Assembly: GCA_038239195.1 (NCBI GenBank)
Contig: JBBSEZ010000478.1
Coordinates: forward strand, 1-7,529
Direction: 5' to 3'
Source: JBBSEZ01 sp038239195
GTDB taxonomy: Bacteria; Planctomycetota; Planctomycetia; Gemmatales; Gemmataceae
DNA: 7,529 bases
A program made the position numbers and the translations under genes. The notes below the pieces were generated by a model that worked only from the letters and a program-made list of their open reading frames with translations, was not told the origin of the DNA and made no database searches. How positions within the stretch are numbered: the first letter of the stretch is position 1; each line of letters begins with the position of its first letter. Positions 1 to 5,622 of the stretch are shown here, one piece after another.

Positions 1-507
1 CACGAGCCCGAACAAGGCCACCCGGGCCCGAAGGGGCGCCGCGCCATTTCGGCGGAGCAGCAGGAGCAGAGGGCGGAGGAGCAGGTATAAGTGCACCTCG
101 ACGCCAAGCGACCAGGTGTGGCCCCAGATCTGCGGCCCGTAATTCTGCACGAAAAACAGCTCGGAGAGGACGGTCCCCGGGCTGACCGTCACCCCCTTTG
201 TAAGGCGATAGACGACGACGGCGAGGAGGAAGCAGTAGAAGGGGGGGTAGATCTTGAGCCCTCGGCGGAGGAGGAAGCGACCCAGGTGAATGTCCCCGTG
301 CAACAGTTGCTCACGAAACAACAGGCCGGAGACGAGGAACCCGCTCAGGACGAAAAACAAATCGACGCCGATCCAGCCGCAGCGCTCCCAGACCTCGGCC
401 GCCACGAGCCAGGGGCCTTCGAGCCCTCCGGACACCGGAGGCAGGTGATGGCCGATCACCAAGAGGACGGCCGCCGCCCGCAGAACGTCGAGTTGAACCA
501 GGCGCAT
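1..507 (-). CDS. Acyltransferase_3 family (OafA/YrhL-like) membrane acyltransferase, 3' end cut by window edge
   Basis: The first 169 residues of an integral-membrane O-acyltransferase are present; the rest lies left of the window. Family members move acyl groups (often acetyl) onto sugars of surface polysaccharides or peptidoglycan at the cytoplasmic membrane; the substrate here cannot be told. The N-terminus starts MRLVQLDVLRAAAVLLVIGHH, the usual first helix with its arginine and the family's conserved histidine. GWIGVDLFFVLSGFLVSGLLF (about residues 46-66, the family's GVDLFFVLSGF block) follows, then a basic RFLLRRGLKIYPPFY loop and HTWSLGVEVHLYLL near residues 137-150, matching the family's WSLxVE motif. 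Full members usually run 350-400 residues or more, so roughly half is missing. The ATG at 505-507 is preceded by GGAGGGGG six bases upstream, which supports the start. It is divergent from the permease-like gene at 725. Confidence 0.9.
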   Translation of the reverse strand, partial: MRLVQLDVLRAAAVLLVIGHHLPPVSGGLEGPWLVAAEVWERCGWIGVDLFFVLSGFLVSGLLFREQLLHGDIHLGRFLLRRGLKIYPPFYCFLLAVVVYRLTKGVTVSPGTVLSELFFVQNYGPQIWGHTWSLGVEVHLYLLLRPLLLLLRRNGAAPLRARVALFGLV

Positions 508-724
508 GAGAGGCCCCCTCCGTGAGCTCCGTCGCAGGGAATGGCAGCGCACCGCTGTCCAGGGCGGATCGGCGCCGGACGGAAGTCGCCCGAGGTTACG
601 CCAACCAAGGCCGCCCTGTCCAGCCCGGGTTGCCTGCCCCTCCGCGGCGCCGCCCGTTCGCAGGGCCCGCCTGCTCCCCGTCCGCGCACTATGCTCGTCG
701 TAGCCCCCCGGAGGACCGCCGCCG
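508..724. other. Divergent intergenic region between acyltransferase and permease-like genes
   Basis: These 217 bases must hold the start signals of two divergent genes. A Shine-Dalgarno sequence for each is visible: GGAGGGGG on the minus strand at 514-521, and GGAGGA on the plus strand at 710-715, nine bases before the ATG at 725. No convincing -35/-10 pair was found. A TATGCT at 690-695 has no partner at a sensible distance. Short ORFs here have no recognisable content and look like products of high GC. Confidence 0.6.
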
Positions 725-2320
725 ATGCTCTCTGCCTTCTTCGCCCTCGCCGCCCAGTCGCCCACGCGCCAGGGTACGTTCCGCCGGATCGCCGTCGCCC
801 ACCTGCTCCTGCTCGCGGCCGGGGCCTACGCCCTCTCTCGCCAGCGCCCGGGGCAGCCCGCCACCGTGCTCGGCCATCTGCTCCTCGTCGCCGGGGTCGT
901 CGAGGGCGCCCTCCTCGTCGGCTGGCGCCGCACGCAGCTCCCGCGCAGCCAGGCCCTCGAGTTCCTGCTCGTCAGCCCGCTGCGCCCGCGAGGCCTCTTC
1001 CTCGCCGAGGCGCTCGTCGGCTTAACGCAACTCGCCCTCGTCACCCTGTCCGGCCTCCCGGTCTTGCTCGTGCTGGCGGCCTGCGGCTCGCTCGATCCGC
1101 TCGACGCCGTCCCGCTCGCGCTCATGCCCCTCACCTGGGGCGCCCTCACCGGGCTGGGCCTGACCGTCTGGGCCTATGAGCCGAAGGGCGTCCGTCGCTG
1201 GGGCGAGCGCCTCGTCCTGGCCACGGTGCTGTTCTACCTCGTCGTCGGCGTGCTGGCGGGCGAGCACCTTGGCCGCTGGCTCGGCTTCCTCCCCGACGAC
1301 GCCCGGATCGCATTCTTGCAGAGCTTCGTGGCCTTCCACGTCTACAATCCCTTCGCCGCGCTGCGCTTCTGGCTGGAGAGCGACGTCCCGCTCGGCTGGC
1401 GGCGGGCGGTCGGCCTGGAGGTGGCGGCCCTGGGCGCACTGGGGCTCCTGCTGGCGCGCGGGGCCTCCCGGCTGGAGGGGCACTTTCGCGACCGGCACTA
1501 CGAACCGGCGCGCGACGTGTCGGGAGAGCGCCGGCCGGCGGTGGGCGAGCGGCCCTTGAGCTGGTGGGCGGTCAAGCGCGTGTCGGAATATTCGGGGCGC
1601 ATCAACCTCTGGCTGGCGGGCGGGTTCTGCTTGCTCTATGCGCTTCATCTCGTGGCGGGGGACCACTGGCCCGCGTGGATGGGGCGGCGCGTCTTTCAGA
1701 TGTGCGATGCGGTGGGAGGCGTCGCCGGGCTGACCACTGGCCTCGTCCTGCTGGCGGCGGTGCCGGCGGCCTTTCAGTACGGGCTATGGGACGCCAGCGC
1801 CCAGGACCGCTGCCGGCGGCTCGAGCTCCTGCTGCTGACGGGCCTCGAAGCGCGCGACTACTGGGACGCCGCGGCCTCCGCGGCGTGGGTGCGGGGGCGC
1901 GGCTACTTCGGCGTGGCCCTGGTACTGTGGGCCGCAGCCCTGGTCGCGGGCCGGTTGTCGCCGGCGCAATGCGCCAGCGCGGCCGCGATGGGCGTGTTGC
2001 TGTGGGCGCTCTACTTCGCGCTCGGCTTTCGGGCGTTCTCGCGCGGCGCGCAGGCCAACGGGCTCGGCATGCTGCTGACGGTCGGCCTGCCCCTGGCGGC
2101 CTGGGGGCTGGCGCGCTTCGGCTGGCCGCTCCAGGGCCACTGGTTGCCCCCCGGCGCCGTCTACAGCGCCGGCACAGGCCCAGCCTCGCCCGCCGGGCTC
2201 GTCGGCCCCTTTATCGTCGCCGGCCTGACGTTGCTTGTGGCGCGGCGGTCTCTGGGCCAGTGCGACGCGCAACTCCGACGCTGGTACGACGAGAACTGCG
2301 GCCGGAAGGTCATGAGTTGA
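725..2320 (+). CDS. Polytopic membrane protein, probable ABC-2-type transporter permease with two tandem halves
   Basis: This 531-residue protein is very hydrophobic, with roughly ten or more candidate membrane segments in two groups (about residues 20-250 and 295-510). The groups are joined by a polar, basic stretch (about 250-290). Each half carries a short cytoplasm-type motif followed by membrane helices: LEFLLVSPL at residues 78-86 and LELLLLTGL at 366-374. This LE-L-L-T/S-P/G-L pattern is typical of ABC-2-type permeases, where it lies near the contact with the ATPase. The likely role is the membrane part of an ABC exporter or a related multi-protein membrane complex; substrate unknown. 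No ATP-binding gene lies in the window, so any ATPase partner is encoded elsewhere. The ATG start is supported by GGAGGA nine bases upstream. The stop is 3 bp from the stop of the convergent lipoprotein gene. It could also be an uncharacterised planctomycete membrane protein only distantly related to ABC-2. Confidence 0.7.
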   Translation: MLSAFFALAAQSPTRQGTFRRIAVAHLLLLAAGAYALSRQRPGQPATVLGHLLLVAGVVEGALLVGWRRTQLPRSQALEFLLVSPLRPRGLFLAEALVGLTQLALVTLSGLPVLLVLAACGSLDPLDAVPLALMPLTWGALTGLGLTVWAYEPKGVRRWGERLVLATVLFYLVVGVLAGEHLGRWLGFLPDDARIAFLQSFVAFHVYNPFAALRFWLESDVPLGWRRAVGLEVAALGALGLLLARGASRLEGHFRDRHYEPARDVSGERRPAVGERPLSWWAVKRVSEYSGRINLWLAGGFCLLYALHLVAGDHWPAWMGRRVFQMCDAVGGVAGLTTGLVLLAAVPAAFQYGLWDASAQDRCRRLELLLLTGLEARDYWDAAASAAWVRGRGYFGVALVLWAAALVAGRLSPAQCASAAAMGVLLWALYFALGFRAFSRGAQANGLGMLLTVGLPLAAWGLARFGWPLQGHWLPPGAVYSAGTGPASPAGLVGPFIVAGLTLLVARRSLGQCDAQLRRWYDENCGRKVMS

Positions 2321-2323
2321 CCG

Positions 2324-2554
2324 TCACTGCGGGACGCAGGTGCAGCTCATCGGGCGCCCCGCAGGCGCAGCCCAACTCGCCGCGGGCACGGGCGCGGGCG
2401 GCGGCGGGTAGCCGCCCACCGCAGGGGCCGGGCAACAGGGGGCCGGGCAGCACTGCTGATTGCACGGGTAGTGCTTTTCGCAGAAGTGGCGACATCCCGT
2501 CGAGAACAGCAGGGCGATCAGGAAGGCCGCACTGAAAAGCCGTTTGGCTGTCAT
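2324..2554 (-). CDS. Small Cys/Pro-rich putative lipoprotein
   Basis: The product has 76 residues. MTAKR forms a basic n-region, a hydrophobic core spans about residues 6-17 (LFSAAFLIALLF), and STGC ends in the candidate lipidated Cys21. The residue at -3 is Ser, not the usual Leu, Val or Ile, so the lipobox is imperfect, though the layout is right. The mature part of about 56 residues has eight more cysteines (C25, C31, C35, C36, C40, C41, C71, C73), a tandem CCPAP-CCPAP repeat at 35-44 and a Pro/Ala-rich middle. It is probably a membrane-anchored, exported peptide, perhaps disulfide-bonded or metal-binding; I do not recognise a named family. The second of two in-frame ATGs (2552-2554) is chosen because GAGGAG at 2563-2568 lies eight bases upstream of it but only two from the first (2558-2560). 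A much longer reading from 2692 has no lipoprotein logic. Confidence 0.7.
   Translation of the reverse strand: MTAKRLFSAAFLIALLFSTGCRHFCEKHYPCNQQCCPAPCCPAPAVGGYPPPPAPVPAASWAAPAGRPMSCTCVPQ
2423..2452 (-). repeat. Two-copy 15-bp tandem repeat encoding CCPAP-CCPAP
   Basis: Positions 2438-2452 and 2423-2437 each encode Cys-Cys-Pro-Ala-Pro in the lipoprotein and differ only in synonymous bases. The plus strand carries GGGGCCGGGCA at the same phase in both copies. This looks like a small in-frame duplication within the mature peptide. Confidence 0.75.
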
Positions 2555-2562
2555 TCGCATGT

Positions 2563-2568
2563 CTCCTC
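2563..2568 (-). promoter_or_regulatory. Shine-Dalgarno site that decides the lipoprotein start
   Basis: The minus strand reads GAGGAG here. It is eight bases from the ATG at 2552-2554 and only two from the in-frame ATG at 2558-2560, so the shorter 76-residue form is favoured. Confidence 0.55.
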
Positions 2569-2639
2569 GCCTCACCGTCTGGCGCGCTCGTTCTCCCACG
2601 CCGGTTCGCCGCGCCGACAAGGTCGGGTTGAGTGGACGT

Positions 2640-2668
2640 GCGATAATCGCCCGAGAAGATCCCGTCAA
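2640..2668 (-). promoter_or_regulatory. Possible promoter for the lipoprotein gene
   Basis: On the minus strand TTGACG (2663-2668) is followed after 17 bases by TATCGC (2640-2645). The -35 matches the housekeeping consensus at five of six positions, but the -10 at only three. The leader to the start codon would be about 80 bases. Tentative. Confidence 0.25.
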
Positions 2669-2673
2669 GTCCA

Positions 2674-2699
2674 ACCGGCCATTTGCCGACAAGGCCGGT
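2674..2699. repeat. Short inverted repeat ACCGGCC-N12-GGCCGGT
   Basis: Seven-base arms at 2674-2680 and 2693-2699 are exact reverse complements. The right half overlaps the second copy of GCCGACAAGG (2685-2694), first seen at 2613-2622. It could be an operator or a weak hairpin. There is no T-run, so it does not look like an intrinsic terminator. Confidence 0.4.
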
Positions 2700-2871
2700 C
2701 ACCCAACACCCGTCCAGTTCCCGCCAGGCGCGACGTCCGGCCGACAGCGGTTGTAGCGAGCGCAGCGCCCTCCACAGGGCCCAACGTGCGCCCCCGGCCG
2801 ATTTAGGCTGGGCGCCGGGCCTGGCTCGGCGCAAAATCGAATGTCCACCTCCTCTTCCCTGTCGATGCCCG

Positions 2872-3558
2872 ATGGGACCAGACGTGAATACCCTCGTCGA
2901 ATGCACCCTGCCGGAGAAGATCCTCCTCGCCGCCTTCCACCTGGAGGAGTTGGGCCAAACGCCGTTCAGCGCCGAGGCGCTCATCGTGCGCGCCTGGCAG
3001 CAGCACCCGCGCACGTTCGGCCTGAAGGGGTACGAGGAGCAGTACCCCGACTCGAACAAGGTGTTGTCGGGCGTCATGGGCGAGAAGGGCCTGCCGAAGC
3101 GCGGCTGGCTGGAGAAGGTGGGCCAGAAGCTCTACTCGATCACCCGCGAGGGCCGACAGGTGGTGCGCCGCCTGACCGTCGAGGACCTGCCCGTCGCCGC
3201 GCCGGCCCCCCCGCCGCGCCTCACGCGCGAACAAGACCTGCTGCTCCAGGCCCAGCTGGCGAGCGCCGCCTGGCAGAAGCAGCGCCAGGGCAAGCAGAGC
3301 GAGTGGACCTTCAGCGAGGCCTGCCGCTTCTGGAACGTCGGCGACCGCACCGGCCCCGCCGTCGATGCCCGCCTCACCGAGCTGTTGACGGCCCTCACCG
3401 CCGTCGAGCGGGTGCTGGGCAAGGGCGCCGTCACCCTGGGCAACAGCCGCACCATCAGCGGGCCCGAGGTGGGACAATTGTGCGACGTGCATCACCAGCT
3501 CGAGCAGCGCTTCGGCCGGCACCTCAACCTGCTGCGCACCCGGGCGGATCGGTCGTGA
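2872..3558 (+). CDS. Winged-helix-like protein of unknown function
   Basis: This 228-residue product is not one I can name. Residues about 10-100 look like a winged-helix domain: a helix (PEKILLAAFHLEELG), a second helical stretch (FSAEALIVRAWQQHP), a conserved-looking TFGLKGYEEQYPDSNKV loop and helix, then KRGWLEKVGQKLYSITREGR (76-95), which reads like the wing strands and final helix of many DNA-binding domains. A Pro/Ala linker (about 107-116) leads to a polar, probably helical C-terminal half without catalytic motifs. I see no nuclease PD-(D/E)xK or HNH signature, and the protein seems soluble. The start is uncertain: the ATG at 2872-2874 begins where protein-like sequence begins, but no Shine-Dalgarno is visible; a GTG at 2884 and an ATG at 2683 are also in frame. 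Its 3' end overlaps the convergent methyltransferase gene by 35 bp, which makes a functional link worth considering but does not prove one. Confidence 0.7.
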   Translation: MGPDVNTLVECTLPEKILLAAFHLEELGQTPFSAEALIVRAWQQHPRTFGLKGYEEQYPDSNKVLSGVMGEKGLPKRGWLEKVGQKLYSITREGRQVVRRLTVEDLPVAAPAPPPRLTREQDLLLQAQLASAAWQKQRQGKQSEWTFSEACRFWNVGDRTGPAVDARLTELLTALTAVERVLGKGAVTLGNSRTISGPEVGQLCDVHHQLEQRFGRHLNLLRTRADRS

Positions 3559-4429
3559 CCGGCTGCTCCTCCTCGGCGAAGCGCAGCCGCGACCCGGCGA
3601 CGTAATCGCCGTTGCTCTCGATGGCCAGCCAGCGCCGCTTCAGTTGCTCGGCCACCATGCCCGTGACGTTGCTCCCCGCGAACGGGTCGAGGACGAGTTG
3701 CCCCGGCTCGGTCAGGAAGCGCACGAAGAACTCGGGCACCGCGGGCGGAAAGCGCGCCGGGTGGATCGGCAGCCCGGCCTCGCGGCAGCGCGCCAGATAG
3801 GGATCGCGCGAGGTGGTGTTGGGCGCCTCGAGCAAGTTGGACGGGATGGCCCCGCCGTTGTCCTTGTCGAAGTTCGCCGAGATGGCGTGCTGCGACGGCC
3901 TCCTCGCCGGCTTGACCCCCTCCCGCAAGAGCCGGTGCATCGACTTGCTGTAAGGCCGCAGCACGCGCCGGTTGTCGGCCCGCGGATTGTCGCTTTTCGC
4001 GAACCACCACAGCACGTTGACGGCGTCCTTGACGCGCGTCCGCCGTCTCGTCACGTACTCCGCCGGGCCTGGGAGCCGGCTCGGGTTGTGCCAGTAACAC
4101 TCCTGCACGAGATAGAAGATCTTGCACAGGCGCAACACCAGCTCGTAGGGGTGGAGCGAGCGCGTCCCGCCCTTCTCCCAGGCGCTGGCGAGGTCGAGGA
4201 CGAAGCTGCCGTCGGGGGCGAGGACGCGATGGATCTCGGCCGCGAAGGGCCAGAGCCATTCGACGTAGTCGGCGGCGGCGACGTTGCCGTAGGCCTTCTT
4301 GCGATGGAGGGCGAAGGGCGGGGAGGTCATCGCGAGAGAGATGGTGTTGTCGGGGAGCGCGCGGAGGACGTCGAGGGAGTCGGCGTGGTAGCAGGAGCCG
4401 AGGGGGGTGGTGTAGGCCGGGTCGGACAC
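3524..4429 (-). CDS. Site-specific DNA methyltransferase, beta class, M.PvuII-like (probable N4-cytosine)
   Basis: The 301-residue enzyme would transfer a methyl group from S-adenosylmethionine to a base in duplex DNA. Catalytic motif IV is TSPPF at residues 35-39. The SPP form is typical of N4-cytosine methyltransferases, and it continues as ALHRKKAYGN, very close to the M.PvuII (CAGCTG, m4C) sequence as I recall it. Further M.PvuII-like blocks are APDGSFVLDLASAW, YWHNPSRLPGPAEYV, RVKDAVNVLWWFAKS, FDKDNGGAIPSNLLEAPN and HPARFPPAVPEFFVRFLTEP. The AdoMet-binding motif I is DPFAGSNVTG at 248-257, so motif IV precedes motif I, the beta-class order. M.PvuII has 336 residues, so this one is slightly short but appears complete. 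The start is GTG (4427-4429) with AAGGAG seven bases upstream. It lies 64 bp downstream of the Dus gene on the same strand. No restriction endonuclease is seen nearby, so it may be solitary. Target specificity cannot be read from sequence alone. Confidence 0.93.
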   Translation of the reverse strand: MSDPAYTTPLGSCYHADSLDVLRALPDNTISLAMTSPPFALHRKKAYGNVAAADYVEWLWPFAAEIHRVLAPDGSFVLDLASAWEKGGTRSLHPYELVLRLCKIFYLVQECYWHNPSRLPGPAEYVTRRRTRVKDAVNVLWWFAKSDNPRADNRRVLRPYSKSMHRLLREGVKPARRPSQHAISANFDKDNGGAIPSNLLEAPNTTSRDPYLARCREAGLPIHPARFPPAVPEFFVRFLTEPGQLVLDPFAGSNVTGMVAEQLKRRWLAIESNGDYVAGSRLRFAEEEQPVTTDPPGCAAG

Positions 4430-4493
4430 GCCGCTTCTCCTTGCGAGTGCCTGAGGGTCGAGGAGTCGCTGTTGTAGCGAACGAGGGCCCCTC

Positions 4494-5582
4494 TCACCAC
4501 CGCTCGACCGGCCCCTGCGGCACGCGAACCGTCAGCTCCGCCTCCGGCCAATCCTGCCCCGCCCGCCCCGCGATGATCTCCCGCACTCGTTCCACCAACT
4601 CCGCGAAGTGGGCCGCGCTGTCGATCATCATGAGCTGCTGCTGAATCTCGTGCCCCGGCTTGAGGACCCGGCAGTACCAGTTCGCCACCTTCCGAAAGCT
4701 CAAACAGGCGAACCGCTCCCCCTGGTGCTCGACGAGCAGGTGGAAGTGCCGGTCCATGAACGCCAGGCGCTGGGCGTAGGTCGCCGGCGCCCCCCGGTCG
4801 CCCGTTTGCTCCCAGCGCTGGAGCTCGACGAAGAACCACGGGTTGAGTAGCGCCCCGCGCCCGATGGCGATGCCGGCGCAGCCCGTCTCCCCCAGCATCC
4901 GCGCCGCGTCGGCCAGGTTGCGCACGTCGCCGTTGCCGAACACGGGAATGCGCTCCACCGCCTCGACCACCGCCCGAATCCCGTCCAGCTTCACGAGCCC
5001 GCCGAAGCCCTGCTCGCGCGTTCGGCCGTGGATCGTCAGCCCCGCCACGCCGACCTTCTCGAACTCCCGCGCGAAGAACGGCGCCGTTAACTGCGCATCG
5101 TCCCAGCCGAGGCGCATCTTCACCGTGACCGGAACGCGCACCGCCTCGACGATGGTCCGCATCAGCCCCACCGTGTTGACGGTGTCGCACATCATCGCCG
5201 AGCCGCCCCCACCGCGCGTCACCTTGTGGACGGGGCAGCCCATGTTGACGTCGATGGAGCTGACGCCGTAGCCTTCGAGCCAGCGCGCCGCCTCCGCCAT
5301 CTCTTGCGGGTTGGCGCCGTAGATCTGCACCGAAACGGGCCGGTCCTCGGGGCACGTCTTGACGAGCTCCATCGTCCGCCGGCTGCGCGTGAGCAGCGCC
5401 CGCGCGTTGACGAGGTCGGTCGTCGCCAGCCCCAGCCCGCCAACGCCGTGCAGCGCCAGCCGGAAGGCGAGGTTGGTGTAGCCCGCCAGCGGCGCCAGCA
5501 CGTAGCGCGAGGCGAGCGCCAGCCCGCCGAGCCGAACGGTCGCGGGCCGATTCGCCGAGTGCGGAAACGCCGGCGCTTCCAT
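4494..5582 (-). CDS. dusB: tRNA-dihydrouridine synthase, DusB-type
   Basis: This 362-residue flavoenzyme reduces uridines to dihydrouridine in the D-loop of tRNA in the cytoplasm, using FMN and NAD(P)H. The TIM-barrel motifs appear in order: VLAPLAGYTNLAFR near the N-terminus, VSVQIYGANPQEMAEAARWL, then SSIDVNMGCPVHKVTRGGGG with the catalytic Cys116. VPVTVKMRLGWDD, GLTIHGRTREQGFGG, IPVFGNGDV and GCAGIAIGRGALLNPWFF follow, covering FMN phosphate binding. A helical C-terminal domain comes last (FACLSFRKVANWYCRVLKP). Length fits the family (about 320-370). Two starts are possible: ATG at 5580-5582, chosen here, and GTG at 5586-5588, which adds two residues. GAGGG at 5593-5597 is 10 bases from the former and 4 from the latter. 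It sits between the ceramidase-like gene (40-bp gap) and the methyltransferase. The subfamily letter is less certain than the Dus assignment. Confidence 0.95.
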   Translation of the reverse strand: MEAPAFPHSANRPATVRLGGLALASRYVLAPLAGYTNLAFRLALHGVGGLGLATTDLVNARALLTRSRRTMELVKTCPEDRPVSVQIYGANPQEMAEAARWLEGYGVSSIDVNMGCPVHKVTRGGGGSAMMCDTVNTVGLMRTIVEAVRVPVTVKMRLGWDDAQLTAPFFAREFEKVGVAGLTIHGRTREQGFGGLVKLDGIRAVVEAVERIPVFGNGDVRNLADAARMLGETGCAGIAIGRGALLNPWFFVELQRWEQTGDRGAPATYAQRLAFMDRHFHLLVEHQGERFACLSFRKVANWYCRVLKPGHEIQQQLMMIDSAAHFAELVERVREIIAGRAGQDWPEAELTVRVPQGPVERW

Positions 5583-5622
5583 CGTCACCTTTCCCTCGTC
5601 CCGCGCCGAGCGAGCTCGGCGG

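Larger units (their letters stand above)
2555..2871. other. Intergenic region between lipoprotein and winged-helix genes, with short repeats
   Basis: These 317 bases separate two divergent genes. No coding sequence with recognisable content was found. It contains GCCGACAAGG twice in direct orientation (2613-2622 and 2685-2694) and a perfect 7-bp inverted repeat ACCGGCC/GGCCGGT (2674-2680 and 2693-2699) around a 12-base loop. A possible promoter reads toward the lipoprotein. No Shine-Dalgarno sequence is visible ahead of the plus-strand gene, and no clear plus-strand -35/-10 pair. Some upstream bases could be coding if the winged-helix gene starts earlier, but the in-frame extension back to 2683 reads like random GC-rich sequence. 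Confidence 0.55.

Noticed and set aside
91..525. 144-codon plus-strand frame at the left end
   Set aside because: It is antisense to the acyltransferase fragment, whose motifs are unmistakable.
1564..2535. 323-codon plus-strand frame within and beyond the permease-like gene
   Set aside because: It overlaps the permease frame and then the lipoprotein on the other strand. Its composition is Arg/Gly/Ala-rich with no membrane or domain pattern.
2642..2647. Plus-strand GATAAT preceded by TG, like an extended -10
   Set aside because: There is no -35 at proper spacing, and it lies about 225 bases before the plus-strand start codon. It could be chance.
2683..2871. 63-residue N-terminal extension of the winged-helix protein
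   Set aside because: The stretch is Arg/Pro/Ser-rich with no structure pattern and covers the repeat-bearing intergenic DNA. It is not excluded, because the chosen ATG lacks a Shine-Dalgarno sequence.
2872..3558. Winged-helix gene as the cognate restriction endonuclease
   Set aside because: No PD-(D/E)xK, HNH, GIY-YIG or PLD-type motif could be seen, and it does not resemble the 157-residue PvuII endonuclease.
3644..4477. 277-codon plus-strand reading frame opposite the methyltransferase
   Set aside because: It is antisense to a gene with clear methyltransferase motifs, and its Arg/Gly/Val/Glu-rich product has no recognisable domain. Such frames are expected in GC-rich DNA.
4327..5355. 342-codon minus-strand reading frame across the Dus and methyltransferase genes
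   Set aside because: It is a shifted frame of the Dus gene, which carries the real motifs. The product is low-complexity Arg/Gly/Ala.
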